Positions 42,850 to 54,012 are shown, counted from the stretch's first letter. The stretch is DNA of 64,000 bases from Orientallactaga sibirica (GCA_036365145.1 JAEOAD010000015.1:15183501-15247500), one strand, 5' to 3'. The notes: generated by a model from the sequence alone, not told the origin. Numbers and translations: made by a program.

Positions 42850-43605
42850 TGGCAAGTGAAAACTTTGCCTAGGGTCAGGCCTGGCCTGTCTCATGGCCTT
42901 TGCTGCCTGCAATGTCTCCAACAGCCCCCTCTCTAGGAGGAGCCCCCTTTCCTGCTGGCCCTCTGTGGGGCTCTCACAGCCTGAGACAGCCAGGAGTACT
43001 CTTCCCACCTGTTTCTCTCATACCACAAAGTGGGAGAGAAACCCGAAGCATCCGTCCCCACCCGGAATGTAGACACTGAATCATGAACCTTACTGGGGAA
43101 CCCATCACCTGACAACTGGCTTCCCAGACCCTGATACTTGTGCAGCCTCAGGCAAATCAGATCCCAAGGCCTCAAACCCGTCACCAGTAGACAGAGATGT
43201 CTAGATGGAGACTCTCTGAATGTAGTCCTGGCAGCCAAGCATCTCTCTGTGCCTGGACACCCATGCTTCTCTCCAGAAGCTCAAGATTTAGTGGGAGTGA
43301 CTAGAAGAACTAACCTGACAGTAACCGCAACAGCACATGGCCCCAGGGCACTCCTTCACTACCTAGAAGCTTTTGCCAGGAACTTTCTGGAGGAAGTGGA
43401 CTACAGAGTCCTTCAGAGAGAGAAGATAGAGAAGGAAGGTCAGCAGAAGTCACGTTCTGAACACTTAGGAAGCCTGGCTCTGGGTTCTGGCTCCTCTTTG
43501 GGGAACCTTGTGGGGTCCATAACACAAAAGCACAGCATAGAACAGGGCTCCCCTCAGACCCACCATGCCTGTAATTCACATCAGAGTTTTTTTCAAAATC
43601 CTGTA
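42850..43605. other. Unique sequence, no supported gene
   Basis: A 172-codon plus frame starts at 43138 but runs on into the SINE at 43606, overlaps minus frames and has no domain. I regard it as chance. Confidence 0.5.
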
Positions 43606-43905
43606 GAGGGCTGGAGAGATATTTCAGTCAGTAAAGTGCTTTTCTCACAAACATGAAGACTGGGGATGAATCTCCAGAACCCATGTACAAAAGCTGAGTG
43701 GGGTGGTGAGAACCTGTACCCCAGCACTGGAAGAGTGGAGACAGAGGGATCCCTGGGACTCACCGGCTGGCAGTTCTTGCCTACTTGGCAAGTTCCCTGT
43801 CTTGCAAAGCTCCTGAGAGGCCCAACACCCAAAGTTGTCCTCTGGCCTCCATGAGTGTGAATATGTGTGTGCGCACACACATACACACCCTCTATAAATG
43901 GACCA
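43606..43905 (+). mobile_element. RSINE1/B4-like SINE (plus)
   Basis: The tRNA-like head ('gctggagagatatttcagtc') is followed by 'cagcactggaagagtggaga', 'ggatccctgggactcacc', 'gttgtcctctggcctccatg' and a CA-rich tail. Confidence 0.8.
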
Positions 43906-45485
43906 CAGATGCTGACAACTCCACATCAACAATTCTTGGTGCTCTGACACCAACATGTCAAGGAGGGTTCAGACCACAATAGGGACTCAGAAGTGTTTCT
44001 AAAACTACTTGTATCCCCAACAAGAGAGCAAAGACAAGTTAGCTCTGCCTCTTAAGGACTTAAAAGATACACAGTGAGGCCCTGGGGATGCCTTGGTACC
44101 GGGGAGAGGTCTCATCTTTCATCTCATTTCCCACTAGAGCTTAGATGATTTTCAAATTTCAAAGGCTTAAGGAGGAACACGCCACCAAGGAGGAAGAGCC
44201 TGACTTAGAGTCAGGCAGACAGGGATCATCCGTGTTAGATGCCCTGGGAGGGGTTGAAACAGGAATCTAGCTGCTTTGGGAGCCCTGGCAGGGAATGGCT
44301 CCCAGAATAGGGAATAGTTGCCCGCCATGACCTGCAAAGTCTCCCCTGGGCAGGTTCCTACAGGAACCTGCAAATAGCCTTTATTTCCTCCACCACCTCC
44401 CTCCCCTGACTCCCTTCCTGTCCTGCCTCTCTGGTCCCTCCCTCAGACTGCCCTGTAGTCAAAAATGAGACCGACATCTCCACATGCATGGCTATGTGCC
44501 CTGAATGTCAGATGCTCTCCAGAAGGACATTGTAATTAAACCTTCCAGTAATAACCCCGCTAGAAAGGGGCTGTTGGAAATCAGCCTTTCCAGCCATGAA
44601 CAGTGACAATCAACAAGAGGCTCCTGGACAAGGCTGGAGGCATTGAAGCTTCTCTACTCCACAGTCAAGCTCCTCCAGCTTAAGCAATTTGCTCTCCACC
44701 TGGAATGCTCACAGAGCCCTTTCCTAAACCAAGTCTCCCCGTCCTCCTCCAACCAGTTTCCCTGACTGACCTTCACCTATCTAGCTACATGCCTCAAAAT
44801 AATGCTGCTGGTCACCATCTGTTCTCACCAGCCAAGCTCTAAGTGCCAAGAGAACAAGGGCCAGGCCATATGCACACTGCCCTCCCTTCATGTAGAGTCA
44901 ATAGGTGATCAACAGATAGCCATGAGAACTCTCCAGAAGCTGAGCAATAGTACTTAACACATCACTCAGCTTTCTAGGAAAAGTTTTGTATGATTACAAC
45001 TAAGACAAAATTGAATAGGATCTATCCAGTCATTAACTATACCTACTAACTCTTTTGTTAAAAAATACTATATCTCTCTCTAACTTTCCAAAACCAACCC
45101 ATATCTGTAATTTCAAAATCCAAAAACCTCAGGGTTGGGGCAGGACAGGGTAGGGAATTTTAAGCTCATATTTCCATGTGATCTGATTTGAGCTAAATTA
45201 TATTTACAATGTTAGCAGGAAAAAAAAAACTTATTCTAAACAAAAAATGAGGCTTGCATTGTGAAGACATATGTTTTACTGCAAAACCATGAAGGTATCA
45301 ATTTTAAGATCTTCCCTGGATCCTCCTGGTGTGTTATATAATAAATGTGCAGTAAATGGATATTTCTTTTCTAAAATGCAAACACTTGTAGATTCTGAAG
45401 GCACCTTGCTAGAGTGTGTCAGATAAGGGGTTATTATAGAACTATATATAAAAAGTTTCCTGTAGGTAAGAGTATCCGAGAGATG
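43906..45485. other. Unique region, no gene seen
   Basis: About 1.6 kb without young repeats. A weak L2-like word ('cacctggaatgctcacagag') occurs near 44700. The part after 44930 is AT-rich. Confidence 0.5.
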
Positions 45486-45489
45486 GCTG

Positions 45490-45822
45490 GAGAGATGGCT
45501 CTGCAGTTAAGAATGCTTCCTATGATAGCCTGAAATCCCATGAGTTTAATTTCCTAGCACCTACGTACATAGCTGGGCATGGCTACACCTGTCTGTAACC
45601 CTGGATCTGTGGGGAGCACAGACAGGAAAATCACTGAGGCTCAAAAAAAAAAAAAAAAAAAGGCAAGTTCCAGAATCAGTAAGAGACTCTGTCTCAAGGA
45701 AACACATGGATGAGAGATGGAGGAAGGACACCTGATGTTCTCCTCTTGCCTTCACACATGCATGTACAGGATTCTCACATCTGCACACGCATGCATACAC
45801 CACACACACCATACACATACCA
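45490..45822 (+). mobile_element. RSINE1/B4-like SINE (plus) with an internal A-run
   Basis: Head 'ggctggagagatggctctgc', 7SL-like middle, (A)19 near 45642-45660, 'gagactctgtctcaaggaaa' and a CA-rich tail that meets the next LTR. Confidence 0.75.
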
Positions 45823-46230
45823 TGTTGGGGTCCTCCCTAAGGCCAGCCCAGGAGGGACGGTAGGGTCTCTGCTGAGTTGGGGGTGAGAAGTGTGGAATCA
45901 AGACACAGACTCCGGGAGTTGGGTGAAAGCAGGCAGAGGGCGAGCTGCAGCAAACTCGTTTATTCAAAACAGTGTAGGGGATTTTAAAGGGGTTTGGCTG
46001 GCCAATCATTGTATGGGGTGGTCCCCTTTTTGTGACCAATGACAGCCTGTCTCTGGACAGGTCATCTCGTAGCAGGTTTCTCGCGAGCAGGGGACTGTAG
46101 CTGTTGTCACGCCAAGCCTGCGCAAAACATCATGTTCACAGAAGCCACTTCCTGGTTTCTTCTGACATGCGGTATCCTCCTTTTTGTTTTTATTATTGGC
46201 AACCCTGAGAGGTATGGTTTTTTGCCAAGC
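45823..46230 (-). mobile_element. Solo ERV LTR (minus), same family as the 17.7 kb LTR
   Basis: On the plus strand it starts TGTTGGGGTCCTCCCTAAGG. Read in reverse it shares with 17735-18113 the blocks 'gaccctaccgtccctcctg', 'cacccaactcccggagtct', 'aataaacgagtttgctgc', 'ccaccccatacaatgattg' and 'ctgtccagagacaggctg'. The AATAAA signal is at 45959-45964 (reversed). The U3 end beyond 46165 differs strongly from the other copy, so the left limit on its own strand is uncertain. I could not find a matching target duplication. Confidence 0.85.
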
Positions 46231-46392
46231 ATATGACATAAGCACAGGAACAACAAAAGAAAAGAAATAAATTGGACTGCATGAAACTTAAATATTTGTG
46301 TGTGAAGGACATTATCAAGAAAATAAAAGGATGAATTTAAAATATAAGACAATGTTTACAAATTGTATATATAATAAGGATCTAATAACTAG

Positions 46393-46730
46393 CATACAAT
46401 GATTAAAAGATGGAATTTAGAGTGACCGTGGGAACAAACCCCAGGGCTTGTCTGTGAGGGAGTTTCTAGATTAGGTTCAGTGAGGTGTAAGAACACACCT
46501 TGAGGGTGTGGAGCACCATCCCATGGGCTGGGATCCTGCATTGTAAGAGAAGGAGAGAGCGAGCCAAGCACAGCAGATATCACTCTCTGCTTCCTGACTG
46601 CAGATGCAATTTGACCAACTGCTTCATGTCCCTGCCACGACGCCTTTCCTTCAGCTATAAACCAAAGTGAACTCTTCTCGCTTTCCTTAAGTTGCTTTTG
46701 TTATAGCAACAAGAAAAGTAACGCACAGCC
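46393..46730 (+). mobile_element. MaLR-type LTR (plus) inside the L1 fossil
   Basis: 'caccatcccatgggctggga', 'cttcctgactgcagatgcaa', 'ataaaccaaagtgaactctt' and the end 'gcaacaagaaaagtaacgca' match rodent MaLR LTRs. Confidence 0.78.
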
Positions 46731-46749
46731 TAATTTTAAAAATAAAAAT

Positions 46750-46936
46750 TGGGGGCTGAAGAGATGGCTTAGTGGTTAGGCCAGTGAAGCCTAAGGACCC
46801 ATGTTCAACTCTCCAGATCCCAGGTTAGCCATATGCACAAAGGTGAGGCAAACTTAAAGTCTGGAGTTTTATATCAGTGGCTGAAGCCCTGGTGTACCAA
46901 TTCTCTCGTATTGGCATTTCTCAAAAATAAATAAGT
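46750..46936 (+). mobile_element. DIP-like SINE (plus)
   Basis: 'ggctgaagagatggcttagt', 'ggttagccatatgcacaaag' and an AAAATAAATAAGTG tail. Part of the head between the boxes is deleted. Confidence 0.82.
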
Positions 46937-47182
46937 GAAAATGGCCAACAGGTCCATGAGAAGATTCTCAACATCATTAGTCATTAGGAAAATGCAAGTC
47001 AAAATCACAATGAGAGACTGCTTCACATTCATGAGGATGGCTATCATTTTGAAAATGGAACACAACAAGTGTTGGTATATGAAAAAATTGCTAGTACACT
47101 GCTCATAGAATTAGAGACTGATATAGCTACTTAGAAAATAGCTTTACTATTTCTCAAGAGATTTAAAGCATAAGAAAAACTG

Positions 47183-47250
47183 AGTGACAGAATGTTTGCT
47201 GAGCATGTACAAGGCTCTGAGTTCAATGCTTAATACTGAATAGAAGAAAA
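47183..47250 (+). mobile_element. ID-like fragment (plus)
   Basis: 'tgctgagcatgtacaaggctc', 'tgagttcaatgcttaatact' plus an A-rich end is a diverged ID head. Confidence 0.5.
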
Positions 47251-47347
47251 AAAGTGACAGAAAATTGCCATATAACTTGGTAGTTTTATCTAGTGTGTTC
47301 CTTGTTGCAGAACCAGACACTGAAAGCTAGCATTAAAACAGATACAT

Positions 47348-47572
47348 GCAGGCTAAAGAGATGGCTTAGTGGTTAAGTCACTTGCAGCCTGAGGATCCAG
47401 GTTCAGTTCCCTGGAACCCACGTAAACCAGATGCACAAGGTGATCCATGTGTCTGGAGTTCATTTGCAGTGACAAGAGGCCCTGCCATGCCCATTTTCTC
47501 TCTCTATATATATCTGCTTCTTTCTTCCTCTCTCTCTCTCTCTCAAGTCAATAAATATTTTTTAAAAACCAG
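47348..47572 (+). mobile_element. DIP-like SINE (plus)
   Basis: 'gctaaagagatggcttagtg', 'accagatgcacaaggtgatc', TC/TA-rich tract and a CAATAAATATTTTTTAAAAA tail. Confidence 0.9.
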
Positions 47573-48034
47573 ACACATGCACACACACATTCACAGCAGC
47601 AGAACTCATAGTAGCCAAAAGACAGAAACAGCCCATGTGTCCATCAATAACAAATTGTGGCATATATATTCAAGCAAGTATTATTTAGTCATGAAAAAGA
47701 AAGGAGATCTGCTAGACACAAGAGCATGAATGAATCTTATGAATCTTGAAAACTAATGCCAAGTAAAGGAAATCAAATACAAACAGTTGACATATTTTAT
47801 TATCCCACTTATATGAAATTTCCAGGAAAGGAGATACAAAAAGAGATCTCAGAACAGAAATTTTCTAGAAGGCAACAGGGGGCAACACTTCATGTGTGTG
47901 GCTTTTCTTTTGGGCTGGTGAAAACATTTTCAAACTAGATAGTGGCAGCAGCTGTACCACACTGTGAAAATCCTATAGGCATTAAAGTGTTCCCTTTTCT
48001 AGAGTTAATATCATATCAATATTGCTTTGTTTTT

Positions 48035-48578
48035 ATTTTATTTTGTGTGGGATGGGCACATGTGTATGTGAGTTCATATGTGAAGGGTGCTTGTGCACAT
48101 ATGACATGTGCATGTGGAGGCCAGAATTCAATGTAAGGTGTCTTTCCCAACCACTTTCACTTCATTTTTTTTTTTTTGCTCTTTTGTTGTTGTTGTTTTG
48201 TTGTTGTTTTGTTTTTTCGAGGTAGGGTCTCACTGTAGCCCAGGCTGACCTGAAATTCACTATGTAGTCTCAGGCTGGCCTCGAACTCACAGTGATCCTC
48301 CTACCTCTGCCTCTCAAGTGCTGGGATTAAAGGCATGTGCCACCACACCCAAGTGCCTCATTTTTGAGACAAGGTCTCTCATTAAACCCAGAGTTCACCA
48401 ATTTAGCCAGACTAACAAGCCAGAAAGTTCCAAGGATCTTCCTGTCTCGGCCTCTGCAGTGCTTGGGTTATAGGTGTGTGCCACTATGCTCAGCTTTCAT
48501 ATGGGTGCTGAGTGTCTGAACTCAGGTCCCCACACTTGCAGGGCAAGTATTTTGCCCACCGAGCAATCTCCCAAGCCT
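48035..48578 (-). mobile_element. RSINE1/B4-like SINE (minus), split by a B1
   Basis: The left arm is a TG-rich tail with 'gtggaggccagaattcaatg'. The right arm resumes 'tttttgagacaaggtctctc' and ends 'ccgagcaatctcccaagcc'. The B1 at 48160-48350 separates them. Confidence 0.82.
48160..48350 (-). mobile_element. B1 SINE (minus) nested in a composite SINE
   Basis: The reversed tail is T-rich with (GTT)n repeats, followed by 'gaggtagggtctcactgtag', 'aggctggcctcgaactcaca' and 'gtgctgggattaaaggcatg'. TTCATTTTT- and CTCATTTTT-type flanks suggest the target duplication. Confidence 0.9.
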
Positions 48579-49799
48579 TCAAGGTTGCTTTAATTTTAAA
48601 AAGGAAAAAGAAGAAAGATGAATAGTGACCAGGGTTTAGGACCAGAAAATCTTCTGCTATGGAGCCGCCCAGCTAATGACCCAGAATGGTCACTGGTCAA
48701 TGATGTCCTTAATTTGAAGTGGGACAGCCAGAAAAGGTTAAAAGTGGCTAGAGCCTCCAATCAGCCCCCATGTTAGAGAGCCTAGGACACAGTCCAAGGT
48801 CAGTGACCTGATCGTTGTCCTGTGAGTCTAAGGGTAGGAAGACTGGACACACTGGCTTTCATGCCCCATCCATCAGTACCACTGGGGTGAGCTCTGGTTG
48901 CCAGATACACAAGATCTTGGGCAGGAGGCTTGCCACAGGGCTGGATCTGGCATCTGTTGTGATGGATAGGGTCCTGGCACACTGAAGTGATGCGTCCCTG
49001 AAGCACATGTCCCTGAAGATCTGAGTAATTCTGAAGCCAGAGGCCCTGTGCCAGTTGGTGACGGCACTGGGCAGAAGAATAGCCCAGTCTGGAGCCCCAA
49101 GGACTGTGTGGGAGAGGATGAGATTGTAGACATAGGGGGAGTTTTATGCTGAAAACTTTGTATTATGGTGCAAGGACAAAGAACTGACCATTGGAGCCCG
49201 TGTCCTTCCCAGAGAAAGACAGTAGGTTTGTATCAAGGTTGACCACGTAGGAGAACTTGGAAACCAAAATTCCACTATCCTAAAATTCAAACTCAAGGGC
49301 AAACTCTGAAGCAGCAAATGTGAAAACCAGGAACCTGGAGTTGGATAGCTCCACTTCTCTCTTTGGCCTTAAAATAGATTCCTAGAGGAAAGACCATCTC
49401 AAGGCTCACATAAAGATGGGCTGGTGGCAGAGATGAAAAACTTGGCTAAGCCAACACAAAAGCAAGTGGCTTTCATGGAAGTGTCTTTGCAAACCAGACC
49501 CACAGCGCGTGTGAACTGCTTGGGTGGCATCCATGGAAACTTCGAAGGACACCCCTTGTCTGCAAGAAGTAGAGGCAGCATTCACGAACCTCTGAGAGAT
49601 GGAGCGAAGAAGAGTAGTCAATTTAGGAAAAGAAAACCACCCTCTCTGTCCACCCCACCCCCCATTCCCACACACAACCTGGCTGTGACCCTGGCTCACC
49701 CGCCTAATTAACCCAAGCTTCCTCTGTGTCTACTTTGAAGATCCAGAACAAATGCAAGATGTCTTTGTGTTTCTCTACAAGAAAATATTGCTTTTGACT
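48579..49799. other. Unique region, no gene seen
   Basis: About 1.2 kb without recognised repeats. Frames of 60-97 codons on both strands overlap and lack domains. Confidence 0.5.
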
Positions 49800-50180
49800 T
49801 TGCTTAAGTATTTTTTTTATAAGGAGGTTGTACAGTGGCTCAGGTGGAAGCAAGATAAGCTATCAGTATTGGTATAATGTGTTGGAATAGTGGCATATGC
49901 AATGCAAGTCTTATCAACTGATTGCATAAGACCCAGTTAGTAGGCAATATATTCTGTGTATTTGTTTCTGTTAGCTAAAAGAAACCAGAAACACTGTCAT
50001 TTCTTGCCATTAAACATGTCCCCCATTATATCATCTGAAATGTGCATTTTCCATAAGGCATTTCACTAGTGGAAACATTTTAAAATCAAGGTTTGTTTCT
50101 ACATATCAAGAGCTCGGCTAGTTTTAAGACTAACATTTTTCTTCATTAGAAAAATTGTCTAATAATTTTTTAAAGGCCAT
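49800..50180. promoter_or_regulatory. Candidate conserved non-coding element
   Basis: A repeat-free, AT-rich block ('tttctgttagctaaaagaaa', 'aaacatgtcccccattatat', 'tgtgcattttccataaggca') with the look of slowly evolving regulatory DNA. There is no direct proof. Confidence 0.33.
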
Positions 50181-50380
50181 AGAGCATGTGGAGCAGAGCA
50201 GAAATCTTATAAACCTGTGGCCAATAGCCAGAGCGAGGGAGCAGTAAGACTTGGAAGGGCTGAGCCACTGGGATTAGGGGAGTGTTTGTCTCCACCCATG
50301 CAAAGGGTAGCCAGCAGAAGCACATGCTAAATGCAGAAATGAAGGCGATGTCAAACCCAGTCTTTTAAATTTTAATGATA

Positions 50381-50990
50381 GGCTGGAGAGATGGCTCATG
50401 GATAAAGCACTTGTCACACTATTCCGAATTCCTGAGTTCAGGTTCCCAGACACCATGCTAAAAAAAATAAATAAGAAGGGCTGAAAAAAAAAAAAAAAGA
50501 AAAAAAAGAAGGGCTGGAGAGATTGCTCAGTGGTTAAGGCACTTTCTTGAAAAGCCTGAAGACCTGGATTCGATTCCACAGTACCCAGTACCCATATAAA
50601 GCCAGATGCACAAAGTGGCCCATGTGTCTGGAGTTCCTTTGCAGTGGCACTAGGCCCTGGCCCACCTAGTCTCAGTCTCTCTCTCTCCCTCTCTCTGTTT
50701 GGAAATAAATACATAAAACTTTTAAAATATATAAATAACCCAGAAGCTATGGCTACTTCTGTAATCCCACTGTGCCTATAGCAGGAAGGGAAGCAGCACC
50801 AAGAGACTTTGCCAGAAGCTTGCTAATGGAGCAGCGGGTGATTCAAAGACCTTGTCTCAGATGAAGTGGAAGACAAGTGTCCCCCTGAAAGTTGTCCTCT
50901 GATCACACACACACACACACACACACACACATGCTCACACTCTCACACACACTACACCAAATAATAAATTTAAATTTAAAAATTCAATTT
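50381..50990 (+). mobile_element. RSINE1/B4-like SINE (plus), split by a DIP
   Basis: The head (50381-50480, 'ggctggagagatggctcatg') and the remainder (50738-50990, 'ctatggctacttctgtaatc', 'aaagttgtcctctgatcaca' and a (CA)n tail at 50903-50931) belong to one element. Confidence 0.7.
50503..50735 (+). mobile_element. DIP-like SINE (plus) nested in a composite SINE
   Basis: 'gggctggagagattgctcag', 'gccagatgcacaaagtggcc', a short (TC)n tract and a GAAATAAATACATAAAACTT tail. Confidence 0.88.
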
Positions 50991-52000
50991 TGATGTTCCT
51001 CTCTCTTCTGGTCCCTCCCAATCTGCCCACATCCCAGACCCACCTAATCTAAACCAGGCATGAGGACGAAGCATGTCTCCTTCCCTGTAGTGTTTCATGT
51101 GCAATCCCAAAGTGTGGTGGGGGCAGGGGAGGTGAAACAGAAGAGAGCAGATTCTGGTCCTGGTCCCTACACCTCAGAGCTGCTCAAACACGGTTTCCTG
51201 GCGTGAATCTTCAGTAACAGCTGCTAGCTGCCAAGTCAACATTTCCTCATCATCTCTCCCGGTTTTCACCTTTTCTTCTACTTTGTTCCCAGCTCCTTAG
51301 CACCCTTGAACATTCTTTTGAGCCCTTCCTGCATCTGTGTGCAATTCCAACAGCCCAAGAGCATGACCTCACCATGTGTGGTCAAGAGGCCCTTGTTGCC
51401 CCATTTTACACCTGAAGAACGAGTCCTAGCCTCAGCCCCCACACCTCCAGGCTGTAGAGCAAGATTCAGACTGCATGGCCCTTGGGCGCCTCCTGCTTCA
51501 GGTCTCTTGGTGCTGGCTGGTACTACACTGCCAGCTCAGCCCCTCTCTCCCCCACAGTTTATAGACAGCACCTCAGGAGCTATCTATCTCCCTCACCCCT
51601 CTGCAGAGTTCTGGGGTGTTTACATTTTCATCCTGGGAAGCCAAGCCCAGAGCAGTTTCATGCAATGGGACGCTGGTTCCCTGTGAGCCTTATTCACAGT
51701 ACACTATCTTTCCCTATGGCAGCAGGACTTCAAGTGTCAGAGATGCTGGGCCCTCAATCCATGGGGAAGAAAATCCAAATGAACACTTCATGCATTGGAG
51801 TTCATATTCCAAGAAGTAAAGGGACTCTGACAAGAAGAAACTTCCTTTACCCCATGTTGCCCTGCCCTCTTTCCACTGTGGCCATAATCCTGAGAAGCAC
51901 AGAGGTAGGGAGGGGAGGGAATGGGGAAACAAAAAGTTATGCAAGGCAAGGTGCCAAAAGCAAAATCCAAAATTAAAAACAAGAAGTTAAAACTAGATAG
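50991..52000. other. Unique region, no gene seen
   Basis: About 1 kb without recognised repeats. Two overlapping plus frames (126 and 164 codons, 51306-51976) are in different phases and show no domain. Confidence 0.5.
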
Positions 52001-52002
52001 CA

Positions 52003-52125
52003 GCTAGACGTGATGACTCACACCTTTAATCCCAGCTACCCTGGAGGCTAACTAAAGTGGGAGGACCACAGTTTGAAGTCCATCTGTACAATTTAGGAAG
52101 ACTGTCTCAACACAGAACTTTACAA
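52003..52125 (+). mobile_element. B1 SINE, diverged (plus)
   Basis: 'agctagacgtgatgactcac', 'acctttaatcccagctaccc' and 'agactgtctcaacac' mark an old B1. Confidence 0.75.
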
Positions 52126-52192
52126 AGCATTAGAGTAAGTTGGTGGTAGAGCACTTCCCTGGGTGGCAAGGGAGTGCAGCTGGATAGAAAAA
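52126..52192 (+). mobile_element. ID-like fragment (plus)
   Basis: 'aagttggtggtagagcactt' and 'ccctgggtggcaagggag' fit a diverged ID head directly after the B1. Confidence 0.5.
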
Positions 52193-52812
52193 ATAATATG
52201 ATTGCAGTACACGAAATATCAAGTTCTCAATGGCTCGATACTGGCTTAGAAGGGATAAAATGATGCAAATTTCATCATTCAATTGTTCAAATCTAAAATC
52301 TAATTTCTGATTTCAACACCTGTCTCCTGCTTATTTTAAAGATGGAATGAGATTTTCAAACCATTAGCGATCCTCTGTAAGGGAACAGATCTTGAATTTT
52401 TACTGGGATAAATTTCAGATAGGGATAGGGGCTCTGTAAATACTTACTACTACATAGTTGGGTTTGTTTTTTTTTTTTTTTTTGAATTATTGATTTTCAT
52501 CAAGAAATGAACAAATAAAATGAAGACAATATCGCACATATGAAAAACTGATCTTAGAGTTTGAACCATTTTACAATTATTGCCCTTACTTGACTTTTCC
52601 CTGAGGAGGCTGGCCTTGGCACTAGTCAATTCAAAGTTCCGCCTACTGGACACATAGCACCTTGGAGATCCAGAGAAGGCATTCTGTAAACTGCTGCCGA
52701 GTCATACAAACAATGGGGTGCTCTGCATCTGCAGGAGAGAACAGAAACTGAGCTGTGAGGGCACCTGATGTGAACCTTGCAGCCTAAAGTTCTCTCTTAA
52801 GTTCCTAAATGA
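52193..52812. other. Unique sequence with a T-run
   Basis: A poly-T run lies at 52467-52484; otherwise nothing is recognised. Confidence 0.45.
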
Positions 52813-52814
52813 GT

Positions 52815-52897
52815 ATTGGAATGGCAGTGATAGAGTGCTTGTCTAGCATGCCCGAGGCCCTGGGTTCGAGCTCCACAACTGCAAAAAGTGAATAAAC
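52815..52897 (+). mobile_element. ID SINE (plus)
   Basis: 'gcagtgatagagtgcttgtc', 'tagcatgcccgaggccctgg' and 'gttcgagctccacaactgc' match the tRNA-Ala-derived ID core, followed by a short A-rich tail. Confidence 0.8.
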
Positions 52898-53099
52898 TTT
52901 CAGGCCTTCGCTCTATGAACACAACTGGATCCCCTCCGGAGACAAACTTTGCTGAGGAAGTCCTGCCAGCTGCCTTCATGATCCAAAGTCTTCCTCTCAC
53001 TGAAAACGAAGCAGAAGAAAACCAGCTTGCATATGTCCCAACACACACCCAGCCAAATGCCTGGTTTGTCCCATGTGTTTGGGCAGTGGATGGAGACTC

Positions 53100-53790
53100 A
53101 GCAAAACCAAGCATTTGGCGTTTCTATTCGAGAATGTGGGGGTGAGTTTATTGGGTTAAAATCGGCTTTGTTTGGGTTTTCACCGCCCTTGTTCCCCGGG
53201 AGCTTCACATGGGGTGCCAACATGGCCGGGACGAGGGGCATGTCAAGTGCCCCCCACCTCGCATTGTTGCTGCGCAGTGAACTGGAGTCTCCGAGGGGAA
53301 GGGGAAAAAGGAATTCCTCATTTTCATCCTGACCAGGATCCCCCTTTTCTTTTAGCAGCTCCGAGCCGCAGTAATCCTTATTCACGAAGCCCAGCCCCGG
53401 GCTCCTCACAGGTTTTGGGCTCTCTGTCATTGCCGTCTTATCTGCGCCCGCTTCTTCCAATGGTGCTTCTTGAGAGCTCTTTCACTATAGAAAAAAAAAA
53501 AAAAAAAGACCAGCTCCATAATGGCCGACGTGGCCCCTTTCTTCTCTCTCTCCCTCTCTCTTTCTCTCACTCTTTTCTTAAGCTTTCCGACTGAGCCGGG
53601 CTATTTAATCTTCCTGAGCCGTTCAAGATGTCACTTACCTCTGATGGTGGGGACAATGGAAATACTTCCAGCCTGAATGCCGAGGAGCTGAATGCCTCTG
53701 GCTGCTTTGAAGAGTGCTCTTGGAAGTCTCTGTTTCAGCCGCCAAGGCCCCAGTGAAGGTCTTTTTGTGCAATTGCTCGGGCCTCCCAGC
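53100..53790. promoter_or_regulatory. CpG-retaining candidate conserved element
   Basis: The block is repeat-free apart from an A-run at 53490-53507. It keeps many more CpGs than its surroundings ('ccgggacgaggggcatgtc', 'ctccgagccgcagtaatcc', 'gtcttatctgcgcccgcttc', 'aatggccgacgtggcc'). That composition suggests an enhancer, alternative promoter or weak CpG island. A 42-codon frame lies at 53628-53756 in a good start context. No splice-bounded exon is evident. Confidence 0.4.
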
Positions 53791-53811
53791 CACCCTCACC
53801 AGAGGTGTTTA

Positions 53812-54012
53812 GCATAAAGGACAGTGAATGGCTTTGTCAACAGAACCTGGTTCAAATCCCAGCTCAGGGTTGGACATATCAATCACTTGTCCTGGGCCTC
53901 AGTTTCCCTATTTGCGAAGAAGTGAGAATGGTGGCTTCAGTTTCCTTCCCTTGAAAATATAAGAGGACAGTTCCCCCATGAGTGGTTATAAGAATTGAAC
54001 GATTATTTTTAA
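53812..54012 (+). mobile_element. MIR SINE (plus), well preserved
   Basis: 'acctggttcaaatcccagct', 'atcacttgtcctgggcctca', 'gtttccctatttgcgaagaa' and 'gtggttataagaattgaacg' are in MIR order from the tRNA-like part to the LINE-like end. Confidence 0.82.

Larger units (their letters stand above)
46231..47965 (+). mobile_element. Ancient L1 ORF2-3' UTR fossil (plus), cut into three pieces
   Basis: Piece 1 (46231-46392) has 'aagcacaggaacaacaaaag' and 'gactgcatgaaacttaaata'. Piece 2 (46937-47180) has 'ctcaacatcattagtcatta', 'gtcaaaatcacaatgagaga' and 'gtacactgctcatagaatta'. Piece 3 (47575-47965) has 'ttcacagcagcagaactcat', 'gaaacagcccatgtgtccat' and 'tatcccacttatatgaaatt'. These occur in the correct L1 order and contain only broken ORF2 codons. 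Confidence 0.82.

Noticed and set aside
43138..43656. 172-codon plus-strand frame
   Set aside because: It reads into a composite SINE at 43606, is overlapped by minus frames, and contains no recognisable motif.
47870..47890. CTCF-like word 'ggcaacagggggcaac'
   Set aside because: It lies inside decayed L1 sequence and matches only part of the CTCF motif. I cannot separate it from chance.
51306..51976. Two overlapping plus-strand frames of 126 and 164 codons
   Set aside because: They are in different phases, have no shared domain or conserved motif, and no splice signals mark them as exons.
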